Shown piece after piece: positions 9,762 through 20,327 of a stretch of DNA of 64,000 bases. The notes below the pieces were generated by a model. The model saw only the letters and a program-made list of their open reading frames with translations. It searched no databases and was not told the DNA's origin. The first letter of the stretch is position 1, and each line of letters begins with the position of its first letter. The position numbers were made by a program, and so were the translations under genes. The DNA is from Prorocentrum cordatum (lineage: Eukaryota; Sar; Dinophyceae; Prorocentrales; Prorocentraceae), in assembly GCA_963575745.1 (NCBI GenBank), contig CAUYUJ010017791.1, forward strand, positions 31,001-95,000, written 5' to 3'.

Positions 9762-10530
9762 GGCGTAAGAGGCGGCGACGACGATGGGCAGCTGGCGATC
9801 CAGAAGTCTGCTGAGCGCGGCGGCGGCCCAGGCGACCACGTCTTCGGAGCCTTGCAGTGCCCCCTGGGGGCCTGCGGCGAGACGCTGCAGAGCGCCGGCG
9901 AGAAGTGCGACGACACCATCCAGCACAACCAGATGGCGCTCTACGGCTTCTACAAGCAGCAGGAGCGCATCACCGTGAGCTTGACGAGGGTCGCCGCCAG
10001 CAAGAGCCCGAACCAGTATGAGGAGATTGGGCGCACTCATGGGACGGAGCTCTTGAAGCAGCAGCTCGGCGAAAACGGCAGAGCCATTGAGCACTCCCGC
10101 GGCGTCGAGAGCATTTTCTGCAGCCGGAGCAGACCCCGCAAGGGCCCCCACCCGTGGGAGCCAGACTACCCGGTACACGAGTCTCCAGATCGGCTTGAAG
10201 GCCACGGCGCCAAGTGGATGGAAAATGATTGCGGCTGGGACTACGACGAGGTGGCGGCGGTGGATCAGAGCTGTCTCGGCAGCCTGCAGCAGCCGCGCAA
10301 CAGTGGTACGCAGCAGCGCCCGAAGTGCACGAACCCCAGCAAGTCCATCCAGGGGTGGACACCTCACGTGAAAGTGCTGCCGACGCAGCTGCAGCTCCAG
10401 CCAGCCCTCGCCCCCGCCAGGCATTCCAGCGGAGCCTGGTGCGCCGAGCCCGAGCGGGGGCCTTCGCCTCCGCGACCCATCGGTCGCAGAGAAGGCGGGG
10501 TGGGGGCCGGGCTGCACGTCGTGAGCAGTG
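9762..10530 (+). CDS. Possible coding segment, unknown protein
   Basis: A + frame reads DDDGQLAIQKSAERGGG, then KCDDTIQHNQMALYGFYKQQ and ERIT. It is followed by ACC|GTGAGC at 9974/9975, a good donor in phase 0. The same frame continues with KSPNQYEEIGRTHGTELLK and QQLGENGRAIEHS. Residue composition looks real, but there is no start, no motif and a long antisense frame overlaps, as is usual in GC-rich DNA. It may be one exon ending at 9974 or a longer one. Confidence 0.3.
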
Positions 10531-11021
10531 ATTCCAGCCAGCAGCCGGCCCTTATTCTAGCGGGGCCCGACCTGCCAGCGTCAGAAGCTTTCCCGTCCGG
10601 CATTCTCTTGCCACTGAGGCCAACTAGTGACGGAGAGTAGCCAACTCGCGGCAGGCGGCCTCCCATTCAGTTCAGCAGCAGCAGGCCATCGTTTTCTCTC
10701 TTTCGCGTCGTGCCGACAGCAGTGAGAGAGGTGGTCGGAGAGGTGTGGGGCGTGGGGGGGGGAGGGGTGTGGGGCGGGGGGGGGGGGTAAGGCTCTCAGC
10801 GGCCTTGGGCGCGTCCCAGTCGGGGAACACCGAGGGCCGCCTGCGTCCGCCATCCAGCCGCCCAGGGCAGGGTCTCCCTGCTAGGGCGCAGCTGCGAAGG
10901 CAGCGCCCGCAAGGCAGCCCCCGACAGGCAGTCGAGGGGGCCTGCATCCGAATGTTCACCCAGGGGCCGCCCTGCCTTTTTTTTCTAGGCGTCGTGACTT
11001 AGACCCCCAACGGCCTCATCC
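10531..11021. other. No gene recognised; G-rich stretch
   Basis: Includes a short G-rich tract (about 10745-10790, GTGTGGGGCGTGGGGGGGGA). Nothing else is seen. Confidence 0.4.
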
Positions 11022-11187
11022 TTGTCCTCCTCCTCCTCCACTTCCTCCTCCTCCACTTCCTCCTCCTCCACTCCTCCTCCACTTCCTCCTCCTCCTCCTC
11101 CTCCTCCTCCTCCTCCTCCTCCTCCACTTCCTCCTCCTCCTCTTCCTCCTCCTCCTCCTCCTCCTCCTCCTCCTCCTCCTCCTCCTG
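11022..11187. repeat. TCC microsatellite
   Basis: TCC triplets interrupted by CCACTTCC units; poly-Glu, poly-Arg and poly-Gly frames on the minus strand are artefacts. Confidence 0.95.
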
Positions 11188-11369
11188 TCCCCCGAGGAGC
11201 GGGGGCCGCAGAGCGCGGGCGCCGGCAGGCCCGCCGGCCAGGGGCGGCAGGCGCGCGCCCCTCGGAAGGCGAGGAAGGTCGGGGGCGGCGCTGCGGACGG
11301 CACCTTTTGGTGGGCGGCGTGCCGCTCCGCCTGACGAGCGAGCCGCGCGCACCCATGGCCATCGGGTTA

Positions 11370-11524
11370 AGTCGGGCACGTCCCTCTACAGGAGAAATGT
11401 TCAGAAACAGTAAGCAAATCATGCGGGGACGATTGTTCGGTCTTTCTGTTCTTATGTTTTGAGTATCTTCTGACACGGTTTTGTTTTTCGCTCTCAATCG
11501 GCCTGTAGGGGGACATGCCCGACC
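11370..11524. mobile_element. M1 element, copy 3
   Basis: TA, AGTCGGGCACGTCCCTCTAC at the left and GTAGGGGGACATGCCCGACC, TA at the right. Perfect TA flanks, AT-rich interior. It is followed within 20 bp by an M6 element. Confidence 0.85.
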
Positions 11525-11542
11525 TAATTCTAGGCCTTTGGA

Positions 11543-11725
11543 TGGGGTCGGAGTAGATGGGGTCGGGGGTATCGCGCCGGCGTCGCCGATGTATCGCTGA
11601 TGCGTTGGCGATGCGTCGGTGATGCGGTTCGATCTGGGGCCCAGTTTTCACCGCGTCGGCGTCGCCGATGCACCGCCGACGTCGCCGATGCGGCGCGATC
11701 CTCCGACCCCATGCGCGCGGACCCC
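11543..11725. mobile_element. M6 element, copy 1
   Basis: Left end TGGGGTCGGAGTAGATGGGG, right end a matching inverted CGATCCTCCGACCCCATG..CGGACCCCA. The interior is built of ATCGCCGATG-like words. Copy 2 at 37587-37790 has the same ends with about 40-bp arms. No target duplication was found. Confidence 0.75.
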
Positions 11726-12120
11726 ACCGAGGAGGCCTCTGGTGTCGCTCAGCCTGACGAGCGAACGGCATAATCACACCAATAGGAGGTCGGAGGGAGG
11801 GGGACTGGCTATGGGTATGGGTGCGGGTTGTCGGGCCTTGGGGGGAGTGCTTCCGTTTGAGCGGGGGCCCCCATCCGACAGCACGCACCCATAGCTCCCT
11901 CCGTCCCACCTACGGGTATGGGTGCGTGTTGTTCGTTCGTCACCGCTGGTTCTGGCCCACCACTCTTCGGAGCGAGCTTTCCCGAGCGTCCACTTCCCGA
12001 TCTTTCCCGAGCTTCCCGCCCCGCGGAGCAGAGCGGCGCGACACGCCATCCGCTCGCAAGGCATGGCGTGCCACCGGGGCCGCCGCGGCGACACGCTTAG
12101 TGAAAGTTCCTGGCCGTAGG
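11726..12120. other. No gene recognised
   Basis: Short spacer between elements, with GGGTATGGGTGCG words repeated near 11812 and 11915. No coding signal. Confidence 0.4.
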
Positions 12121-12333
12121 TTTGGACGCCCGAAATGGGCACAGAAAGAATGGGGACTATGCCCAACAGCAGTTCCTGTTCATTTTGAAGAAGATCCGCT
12201 GTCCACGCCGCCGCGGCCTGTGTCCATTCGAGACAGAAGGCCGCCTGTCCAACAGCGGCCGCTGTTGGTTTGGGACAACATTTGTTGTTGGGCATTGTAC
12301 CCATTCTTTCTGTACCCATTTCGGGCGTCCAAA
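12121..12333. mobile_element. M5 element, copy 1, with 5-bp target duplication
   Basis: Starts TTTGGACGCCCGAAATGGG and ends CCCATTTCGGGCGTCCAAA, arms of about 35 bp. GTAGG stands on both sides (12116-12120 and 12334-12338), a 5-bp target site duplication. The interior contains the perfect palindrome CAACAGCGGCCGCTGTTG. Two more copies lie at 60538 and 61202. No open frame; a non-autonomous DNA transposon. Confidence 0.9.
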
Positions 12334-13072
12334 GTAGGCTCGGGGGGGGACGGGTCGAACCCCAATCGCCCATTGATCGCCGACAGCCCCGCCCCGCGCA
12401 GGACCGCGCAGATCCGCTGCTCGGGGGCCCCTGGCCGACCTACCGGCGACGTACCGCCGTTGGCAAGTCGAGGCTTCCCCCCCTGAGCTGTTTCCCCCCC
12501 GTGACGTTGTCCCAAGGGGTCCCTCGGTCACCCCCAGGGGCGAGGGGCGAGGACACAGTCGCGCTTCGCGCGTCGCGGTCTGGACCAGAGCAGCTGCCCT
12601 TTACCATGGGGGGCGGCGCGAGGGCGCGAGGGCGCGAGGACAACCGCACGTCGCGCATTGCGGGGCGCGATGCGCGAAGTTAGGTGACCTGCGGTCTTGT
12701 CGAAGAGCTAACAACGGCCACGCGCAGAGGGGGCTGGGGGGAGGGGGCAAGGCTTCTCAGAAGAAGGCGCGGGCGTTTCTCTATGGATGCAAGGCCGGCG
12801 CCTTCAGAGAAGCAGCCTCCTTCCAAGAAGCCTTCCCCCCTCCCCCTGGCCCCCCCCTCGGCGCGCTGCCAAAAACAACGGCCTACGCAAACTTCTGGAG
12901 CTCCGCGCGCGTTTCTCGGCTCGGCGCCCGGCGCCCCTCAGGCGGCGCCTCCGGCGCCGCCCCCCGGCGCGCTCCGCGCGGCGGGTAAGGGAGCCCAGGT
13001 CCGATCCAAGGGAAATCCGCGCGGGCCTCTGACAGTTTGTGTCTTTGATGCCTTGTGCTGTAAGTCGGGCGC
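12334..13072. other. Intergenic, with a small hairpin element
   Basis: About 12727-12866 is an imperfect inverted repeat with GGGGGCAAGGCTTCT on the left and AGAAGCCTTCCCCCCTCC on the right, reminiscent of the element at 16043. Near 13000-13040 lies ATCCAAGGGAAATCCGCGCG, related to segments near 2695 and 63480. No gene. Confidence 0.45.
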
Positions 13073-13219
13073 GACCCGCTACAGGAGGAATATGCCAGAA
13101 TACTCAAAAACTAGTATGGGTAAGATTCTTCGATGAGTGTTTGACTATTTTGATTTTTTCGGTTTTTTCGTTGAACAAGTTTTCGGCCCAAATCCGCCTG
13201 TAGGGGGACATGCCCGACC
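13073..13219. mobile_element. M1 element, copy 4
   Basis: TA, AGTCGGGCGCGACCCGCTAC at the left; GTAGGGGGACATGCCCGACC, TA at the right. Clean TA flanks; AT-rich interior with T runs. Confidence 0.85.
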
Positions 13220-14188
13220 TACTTGTTGTTCCTCCATCCTGCGTCGAGCGTGTCCTGAGTTTTTGTTGTTCGCCCTTTTCGGGCTCCAGGGGCATGTCCA
13301 GGGGCTCCGGGACCGTCAACGTCCGGCTCACGATGAGGAGCTTTTCCCGCGCGGAAGGCCCCGAGGCTCGTCACAAGGGAAAGGGGTCCTGACATCGACT
13401 TGGTGGTGAGTGCGATGGTGGTTGCTGCCGTCTGCTTTCGCAGAATAGAGGCTACCCAGGCAGGCCAAACGACCATTTTGTAATCTACACGGTGGTTGGC
13501 GTTTATGCAGGCGGTCCACGCAAGACCCCCATCCCGCTAATGCTGGTTCGGGACTTCGGTGGTTCGGGACTTCGGTTTCAGATTTTAATGATTCAGGCTG
13601 TTCCTGCACACTGGCGCAACCGCCAACGCCCCATCCACTATCTCGGATTTTCGAACTGAGGGAAGCGGGTCCTGAGGGTTTTCGCCGTTTTCGTGCTCCC
13701 GGGGCCCGTCCACGGCCCCGGCGGCGTCAAACACCCACTCGGGTGGAAGAGCTGGTCCTGCGCGAAGGCCCGGGGGCCTCGGGAGCAGCCTCCGGGGGGG
13801 GCTCCTGAGGCTCGGGGGGAACGCATCCGCCCCCACACCGCCCATGCATCGTCGGTGGGGGCCCGATGGCCCGCCCCGCCTGGCTTCGCCGTCGGGGGCC
13901 CCTCGCCGATCCCTCGGCGACGCCTCGCAGATTCCGAACTCGATGTTCCCCCTGAGCCCGTCGTCCCCCAGCGTTGCCTCCCTTGGTCTTCGGGCCATAA
14001 CTCGGCTCTCCCTCGGCCAGTCCGGACGACCCTGGCCCCCCCTGAAGGCTTTCGGGGAGGTGCAGCTGCCGGAAGGCATCCCGAGGCTGGAACACCGCTG
14101 AGAGCTGGCCCCTGACCTCCGCTCCGCCGGGTCGGGGAGCCGGTCCGCCCTGAGTCGGTTCCCCCCTAACGACTACCGAACTGATTTA
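13220..14188. other. Intergenic with degenerate D1 and M7 repeats
   Basis: About 13265-13400 and 13665-13800 resemble D1 (TTTTCG..CTCCGGGACCGTCAA, CGAAGGCCCGGGGGCC). TGGTTCGGGACTTCGG is duplicated in tandem near 13552-13582. About 13800-13985 belongs to the M7 repeat (GGTGGGGGCCCGATGG, CTCGATGTTCCCC) that recurs near 14945 and 25825. No gene. Confidence 0.45.
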
Positions 14189-14314
14189 CTCCAGACTTGA
14201 TTCTTCCGTCGAATCTGCGAACAATGCGTAGAATGCTCCGTAGAATGCTCCACAGATCTACTGAACATTCTGCGCATTCCTCGTATACGTTCGACGGAAA
14301 AAGCAAGTTTGGGG
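14189..14314. mobile_element. TA-flanked inverted-repeat element, single copy
   Basis: Ends CTCCAGACTTG and CAAGTTTGGGG; the arms continue inward (CTTCCGTCGAA with TTCGACGG, then AGAATGC with GCATTC). TA lies on both sides (14187-14188 and 14315-14316). At 126 bp it is nearly a full hairpin. It looks like a Tc1/mariner-type MITE distinct from M1 and M2. Confidence 0.75.
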
Positions 14315-14565
14315 TAACATCAATTCTGCAGTCGATGCCCTGATCGAAGCGTTGCCCCTGATCGGGTTGGTCTTCGGGTCATAAAGCTCGAGTCCGCGAC
14401 CGCCGTGCGGCACGATAGCCGGGCGCCCGCAGAAAACGCTCTCGGCGAGGCGCAGCTGCTGGAGAGCATCCCGAGGCGGAAAAAACCAGAGGGAACCAAC
14501 GGAAACGCCCGAACATCTCGAAGCCCGAACACCTCGAACCCCCCTCGCAGGCGTGGCCCACCGCC

Positions 14566-14795
14566 ATGGGCGCCACCTTCTCGACCGGCTCCAGGGCCAG
14601 CCACAAGGGCGGGCTGTCAACGAGGCGGGGTTCGTTGCTGGCGGTGCGCTCGGCGGTCGCGCTCGCGACCGGCAGCAGGGGCGACGGCGACGACGACGCC
14701 TCCAGCTCCAAGAGTGACGTGGCCGCGCGGATGACTGGCGGGCACGGCAATGACATACTGCCGGTCAAGATCACCACCGACCCGGCGGAGCTGAG
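14566..14795 (+). CDS. Unknown protein with N-myristoylation-like start, exon 1
   Basis: ATG at 14566 opens a GC3-rich exon beginning MGATFSTGSRASHKGG, where Gly2 and Ser6 match the eukaryotic N-myristoylation pattern M-G-x3-S. A disordered acidic/Ser stretch follows (GDGDDDASSSKSD), then HGNDILPVKITTDPAELR. The exon ends CTGAG|GTCAGG in phase 2. Joined to the next exon it reads PAELRAAELAYV. The family is not recognised. If myristoylated, the product would sit on a membrane; this is inference. Confidence 0.5.
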
Positions 14796-15107
14796 GTCAG
14801 GGGCCAGTTCTCAGCGGTTTTCCATCCTCGGGATGCCTTCCAGCAGCTGCGCCTCGCCGAGAGCGTGCCGGGGGCGCCAGGAACGTCGAGAACGGCCGCC
14901 AGAGAGTCGACTTACAACCCGAGCACGAAGGGGCAACGTTGGGGGAGGATAGTCTCAGAGGGTGATGCATCGACCGCCCAGGACAATGCGGATGTGCTAT
15001 CAGGGGCCCATCGCCGACCAATCGGCGATCCATCATTCTCTCCGACTGCAGGTCGATGTTCCCCCTCCTTTGCCAGTCCCCCCCCCCTGTCGTTGCCTCC
15101 TCATGAG
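14796..15107 (+). other. Intron holding an M7 repeat
   Basis: GT..AG intron of 312 bp between CTGAG|GTCAGG and CTCATGAG|GGCC; TGAGG is shared by both ends. Most of it (about 14945-15100) is the M7 repeat, including the CGATGTTCCCC word, so the repeat supplies much of the intron and its pyrimidine tract. Confidence 0.55.
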
Positions 15108-15257
15108 GGCCGCGGAGCTGGCGTACGTCACCTCCGTCCACCAGCTGGTCGGAGCCGCGGGGAATCCCGCGCAGTCCCAGTGGGATTCGCTCAAGTGGAG
15201 GGCGCTGAAGAGAGACTCTCCGAGGCGCTGCATCACGTCGGGGCGCTACGCACCGAG
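15108..15257 (+). CDS. Unknown coiled-coil protein, exon 2, probably frameshifted
   Basis: Continues exon 1 in phase 2: AAELAYVTSVHQLVGAAGNP then AQSQWDSLK. From about 15195 the coding character moves to another frame: VEGAEERLSEALHHVGALRT then E|GTGAGG at 15257/15258. One missing base in TCAAGTGGAG (15191-15200) would join them. Without it the downstream exon phases do not fit; with it all later joins are phase 0. So either the gene is broken here or the base is a sequence error. Confidence 0.45.
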
Positions 15258-15428
15258 GTGAGGTCGCGAGGCGTCCGCCTCCCTCTCAGGGAGGGCGGGT
15301 CGGAAGGCCTGTGCAGGCGCTCTCTCTCTCTCTCTCTGTTGCCTTGCATGGCCCTCCCGTGCACCTGCAGGCTCCATGCGCCTCATGCATGCGAGGGTCG
15401 TCCCTCGCACGGGTGCCAATGTGAGCAG

Positions 15429-15530
15429 GAGGTGTTGGCGGTCGAGGCGAGGTCTGCGGTGGACAACCTGGTCCCGCGCGACAGCGCTGCGCTGGCCTCT
15501 TTGTGGCGAGCTCGCCGACCGTGCCTGTCT
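15429..15530 (+). CDS. Unknown coiled-coil protein, exon 3
   Basis: Starts after GAGCAG (15423-15428) in phase 0 and reads EVLAVEARSAVDNLVPRDSA then ALASLWRARRP; GAGGT is repeated at the upstream donor and here. The end is tentative at CTGTCT|GTAGCT. Heptad-like pattern continues that of exon 2. The intron before it (15258-15428) contains a CT run. Downstream exons were not found. Confidence 0.4.
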
Positions 15531-15760
15531 GTAGCTGCATCTCGTCCATCGGCCGCCAGCCGAATCTGGCAGGCGGAAAAGTGTTGTCTCCTGAGGAGGG
15601 TGATCTGGGGAGGAAGTGGACGGCTGGGGAGAGAGGAGAGAACCGCCATGCAGCACAAGCGCACATGGGCGCAAGGGCGTTGCGTGGCCCCCTCGGGCGC
15701 CGAAAAGGTGAGAAGGCAAACATTACTGGACCACAATCGATCGTCCACTGTTTTTTTTGG

Positions 15761-15801
<41 letters not shown>

Positions 15802-16042
15802 GCTGTTGTTTTTTTGGGTGTATCTTGCGGAGGCTCCGGGGCCACCTCAGAGCCACCTTGGGGTCTCTTGGGTCCACGGTTGATCGGGGCCAACCTGTTC
15901 CATCCTTGAGGATATCTTGGGTTGCAGTCAGGACGCCGACACAAGGACCACATTGGGCTCATGAGGGGTTCCGGTTGCGGGCCGTTCCTCAGATCTAGGT
16001 CCGGGGCATGTTCGTGGCGCCGCGGCTTTCCGTGGCCATGAT
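15531..16042. other. Unresolved region with TTG microsatellite
   Basis: Holds a TTG run at about 15762-15812 (poly-Cys, poly-Leu or poly-Gln frames are artefacts). No exon was recognised; it may be intron or 3' flank of the preceding gene. Confidence 0.5.
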
Positions 16043-16241
16043 CGGCGGCGAGCGAGGGGGGGGAAGCGAGAAGGAGAAGGCCTTCTCAGAAGGCTCGGAA
16101 GTCCCCCATGCCTTCTGAGAAGTTTTCCGAGCCTTCCCCGAAGATACGGAAACCTTCTCAGAAGGCGCGAGGGCTTCTGAGAAGTACCGCCGCCTTTGAG
16201 AAGGCCTTCTCCTTCCCACTTCCCCCCCTCGCTCGCCGCCG
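16043..16241. mobile_element. Inverted-repeat element with ~45-bp arms
   Basis: Left arm CGGCGGCGAGCGAGGGGGG..AAGGAGAAGGCCTTCTCA and right arm its inverted copy ending CTCGCTCGCCGCCG, with about 3 mismatches in 45. The centre contains several CCTTCTGAGAAG palindromes, so the whole element can fold repeatedly. No clear target duplication. It lies just upstream of a TCC tract. Confidence 0.7.
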
Positions 16242-16404
16242 AGATTCAGCGCTCCTTCTGGCGGCACGACGGCTGCATCGGGGGCCACATTTGTGTGCAT
16301 CTCGGGCCAACGCGTGCCCTCCGACGTAACGCAGCTCGGGGGTCCAGGCCCCCAGGCAGAGGGCCCGGCGCTGCGCGAGCCCCTCCCCAGTGGAGCTGTT
16401 CGGT

Positions 16405-16720
16405 CTGTTCGCCTCCTCTTCCTCCTCCTCCTCCTCCTCCTCCTCCTCCTCCTCCTCCCCCTCCTCCTCCCCCTTCTCCTCTTTCTCCTCCTTCTCCCCT
16501 TCTCCTCCTCCTCTCCTCCCCTTCTCCTCCTCCTCCTCTCCTCCTCCTCCCTCCTCCTCCTCCTCCTCTCCTCCTCCTTTTTTTCCTCCTCCTCCTCCTC
16601 CCCTCCTCCTCCTCCTCCCCCTTCTCCTCCTTCTCCCCCTCCTCATTCTCCTCGTCCTCCTCCTCGTCCTCCTCCTCCTCCTCCTCCTCCTCCTCCTCCT
16701 CCTCCTCCTCCTCCTCCGGT
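16405..16720. repeat. TCC microsatellite (~315 bp)
   Basis: Long pyrimidine strand of TCC with CCC, CTT and TTT interruptions. Open frames in all phases are artefacts. A purine-pyrimidine mirror tract of this length can form triplex DNA. Confidence 0.95.
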
Positions 16721-17283
16721 GGAGCTGTCCCCTCCCCCTGCTCCCCCCCGCCCTGCCCGTGCTTTTTGCGTCGCGGCGCGGCAGGGGCAGTCCGCTCGCG
16801 CGCTCCAAGCTGCCAAGGGAGCTCGGCAAGCTCGTGGGCCGGCTGCCAGAGACGGACCGGGCAGAAGACAGGGCGATTGGGGATCGATGCATCCCCCCTA
16901 TGCCGTATCGCCCCCTATCGTTGCCCCTGAAGTTTTTGGCCTGGCGCCGAACATCCCCGGCGACGCCTCCGGTGGCCGCCCCTGGCGCACCTCGGAGGCG
17001 CCAAGGAGGGGCGCCCGGCGCCGACGTCAAGCGATCCGCGCCGACCCGCCGCCGACCTCCGAGAAGGAACGTTTGTGCAGCGTGACCCTCTGGTGGCACG
17101 GCCGCAGAAGACAGGATGACGAGGGCACTCGCCACGGCAAGGCTTCCAGGACGAGCGCGCCGGAGCGGCCGGCCGAGGTTGAAGAGTGACCGACATCCGA
17201 CGCCGTGTTTTTGTGTGCGCCGTGGCTCCTCAGTGGTGATGGGCATCTGGGGGCCGAGGCATCCCCGCGAGTGCAGTTGCTTA
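16721..17283. other. Spacer with one possible terminal exon
   Basis: About 16800-16875 reads ARSKLPRELGKLVGRLPETD in a coding-like frame. A frame at about 17050-17188 reads EKERLCSVTLWWHGRRRQ..PERPAEVEE and stops at TGA. Either could be exons, but splice sites and phase were not reconciled. The M7-like words ATGCATC and CGTTGCCCC occur near 16885-16930. Confidence 0.25.
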
Positions 17284-17468
17284 CAGTCGGGTTCCATTAG
17301 TAGGTCGGCCCTGCGAAGTCAAGGGTGCTCTTGTGTCCTGTGCATCGCGCGTCGTGTCCTCTGCGGCCGAAGGGCAGGGTACCCTTGCGTCCTGTGGTTC
17401 TGGAGGCCATGTTGCCGTCGGAAGAGTCTTGTGTCCTGTCGCGCGCCCTGTGCGCAATAACCCGCCTG
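17284..17468. mobile_element. M2 element, copy 2 (diverged)
   Basis: TA then CAGTCGGGTTCCATTAGTAG at the left; CGCCTG then TA at the right. It shares GTAGGTCGGCCCTGC and TCAAGGGT words with the copies at 416 and 45233, but has a longer interior. Confidence 0.6.
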
Positions 17469-17559
17469 TACCCGCAGATATCAGCTGGCATTCGGCCCAT
17501 TCCGCCACCGTGCCTGGGTCGTGTGTGATAGGCCTCTAGGATGTTCGCCGGGATGTCGC

Positions 17560-19930
17560 TGGCGGCCTCTCGGGGGCCTCTGGGGAGCCGTTTTGATGCC
17601 TCTTGGGCCTTTTTGGGGCCTCTTGGGGCGTCTTGGGGCCTCTTGGGGGTCTCTTCGGCCTCGTGAGGGCCTCTTGTGGCCTCCTTGACTCTCTTGGGCA
17701 GTCTTGGGCGCCACGTCTTGGGATCTTGGGGCCCTCTTGGGGCCCTCTTGGGGCCCCTTCTGCGGGCCTCTTGGGGCGGCTTTGAGGGCCTCTTGGACCG
17801 TCCTGGAGCGTCGGGAGCTCGAGAAGTCGAGTAACCCCCAAACATTGAAACACCTAAGGGACATCAACGACTCCTCTCGCTTCGCGGGGTGCACGTCCGG
17901 AGCACGTACAGTCCAGTCGTTATTGTGCCTCGTGGCAGCCTTGGGGGCCTCGTGGGAGCCTCTTAGGGTCCTCTTGGGGCCTCTTTGGGGCTTCTTTGGG
18001 GCCTCTTGGGGCTTCCCGCGGACGTTTTGGGCCGTCGTGAGGCGCTCTTACGCCGTCTGGCCCCTTCGGAGGCCATCTTGGAGGCCCCTCGCGGCCGCCT
18101 TGGGGCTCTGTTGGGGTCCTCGTTGGCCGTCTTGGGGGCCTCTTGGACCGTCTTGGGGGCCTCTTTTGGCCGTCTCGGGGGTCGTCTTGGGGCCTTCTTG
18201 GACGCTGCTTGGGCCGTCATGGCCCTCTGAGAGCCGAAAAAGGCGAGAACGCCGAAATCCTACAAAAACAAATTGAAAATTTATGATGTTGGCTTCTGGA
18301 GGCGCTCGTTGGGGTCCTCTTGGGGCCATCTTGGGCCGTCTTTGGGGCCTCATGGGCCGTCTTGGGGCCATCTTGGGCCGTCTTGGGGCCGTCTTGGGCC
18401 GTCTTGGGGCCGTCGAGGGCCGTCTTGGGGCGTCTTGGAGTCCCAAGAGGCCCAAGAGGCAGAATTCGTTGATTTTCCATACGTTTTCGTAGGGTTTGAG
18501 GCCCGGAATGGGGGGGGTCCAGATTTGGTCGACGGTGTGGCGCGGCTGCAGGGGGGGGGTAGGGGGGGAGGTTACCAAGGATACGTTGCATTAAGGCGTT
18601 CGCCGAAAAACGCTGCCACTCAGGCCTCGTGGCAGCCCCTTGGGGGCTTCTTGGAAGCCTCTTGGAAGCCTCTGAGGAGCTTCTTGAGTTTCTTTTGGGC
18701 CTCTTCGGGGCCTCTTGGGGTCACTTGGGGACGTCTTGGGCCGTTGTGGGGCGCTCTTGCACCGTCTGGCCTCCTCGGAGGCCATCTCGGAGGCCTCTCT
18801 TGGGTGCTCCTTTTGGCCGTCTCGGGGCCCTCTCAGGCTGCTCTGGGGCCCCCTTGGGGTCCTCTTGGGCCGCTTTGGGGCCTTCTTGGAGGCTGCTTGG
18901 GCCGTCATGGGCTTGTCAGAGCCGAAAAAGGCGAGAACGCTAAAATCGTTCAAAACCTATTTGAAAATCAATATTTTTGGCCTCTGGAGGCGCTCTTGTG
19001 GGCGTTCTTGGGGCCCTCTTGGGCCGTCTTGGGGGCTTCTTGGGCCATCTTGGGGCCATCTTGGGCCGTCTTGGGGCCGTCTTGGCCCGTCTTGGGGCCA
19101 TCTTGAGCCGTCTTGACGTCGGCGTAGACCCCCAAGATGCCCAAGGGGCCCAAATAATCGGTTTCCCGGAGGTTTATGTAGGTGTTGAAGCCCAGGAGGG
19201 GTCCACCATCTTTGGATCGGTGGATGTGGCGTGGCCTGAAGCGGGGGGTTAGGGGGAGACATAATAATGCAATACAATGCAATACCAAGGAATTATGTAA
19301 TCATTGGATACATAGGATACGTTGCATTAGGGCTTCCGCTCCGCTGCGCGACCTGCCTCCGGCAACACGTCACTTCCGGACGTGGATTCTCTATAGGCTT
19401 ACGCCACATCCGCCGACCCCTCTCGTCTGGACGGGCCTCTTCGAGACAGTTTCGAAGGGTCTTGGGGGCCATTTTGGGGCTTCTTTTGGGCCTCTTGGGG
19501 GCTCCCTTGGGGCCTCTTGGGTGCCTCATGGGGGCCTCTTGGAGCCGCTTGGAGCCTCTTGGGTCCTCCGGAGAGCTTCGTTGGACGAAGCGGTGCTGTC
19601 GTGCAGCTCAAAAGCTAGCCCAGGGAGCCCAGACCGCCCCGGGTGAGTTCAGTCGGGGGCCTCCCCGGGCCGGGGGGGGGGGGGGTCAAAATCCCGGTTT
19701 GGGGTCCCTGGGGGGGATGATGGGGGGGAACAATCTCACACCTAGAGACCCACAAGGTGTCGACGGATTTTTGGCTTCTCGGGGCCCTCTTGGGAAGGTT
19801 CTTGGGGCTCTCTTAGGGCGTCTCGAAACCTCTCTGGCCGTCTTGGGGCCATCTTGGGCGTCTTGGGCCGATCGTGCAATTCGGGGCTTCTTGGACCGTC
19901 TGGGCGGCCTCTTGGGGCCCGCTTGGCTCG
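17560..19930. repeat. TCTTGGGGCC minisatellite with higher-order duplication
   Basis: Roughly 2.4 kb of degenerate 10-11-bp units (GTCTTGGGGCC, CCTCTTGGGGC). Within it about 17930-18610 and 18620-19310 are diverged copies of a ~690-bp block. Both contain CGTGGCAGCC, GTCTGGCC, GCCGAAAAAGGCGAGAACGC, TTGAAAAT, CTGGAGGCGCTC and GGATACGTTGCATTA in the same order. Related minisatellite patches lie at 31590, 37150 and 38080. No gene. Confidence 0.85.
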
Positions 19931-20089
19931 TCTTCGGGCGTTCTTGTGCCCGAAGAAGTCACGCGACAAGCCGCGACGCACGCGAGAAGCCCTGGAAGAT
20001 TTGAGAAATTGGAGTCGGGGCCGTCGAAAGAACCTTCAGGATTGAAAAATGAGGCTTAAGGGATTAGGCAACGGACTTGGGGACATCCG

Positions 20090-20250
20090 ACATCACGCCA
20101 CGGGGGCACGATGGCAGCTCCAGCGTCGTGGTTTTTGTCGCGCCATGGGCCCCTATAGGTCTATACCCCTTCCCAGGGACCTGTTCTTCATCCCGAGTGG
20201 TTTTTGACGACCCTGGGACCAGGCAAGGGCCCTTGGAGGCCGAACGCTGC
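20090..20250 (+). repeat. D1 dispersed element copy
   Basis: Carries CCCAGGGACCTGTTCTTCAT, CCCGAGTGGTTTTTGACGA and a GGGCCCTTGGAGGCCGAA block, the D1 order. CACCATCACGCC and GTCGTGG words sit near the 5' end. Its 3' flank has a tandem CAGGATGCCCCCTCCTTCCT pair. Confidence 0.6.
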
Positions 20251-20327
20251 CAGAGCCAGGATGCCCCCTCCTTCCTGCTCCAGGATGCCCCCTCCTTCCT
20301 GCTCCATGGTCCTCTGAGGAGAGGGTA

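Noticed and set aside
16158-17297. 379-codon minus-strand frame
   Set aside because: Mostly poly-Arg and poly-Glu from the TCC tract.
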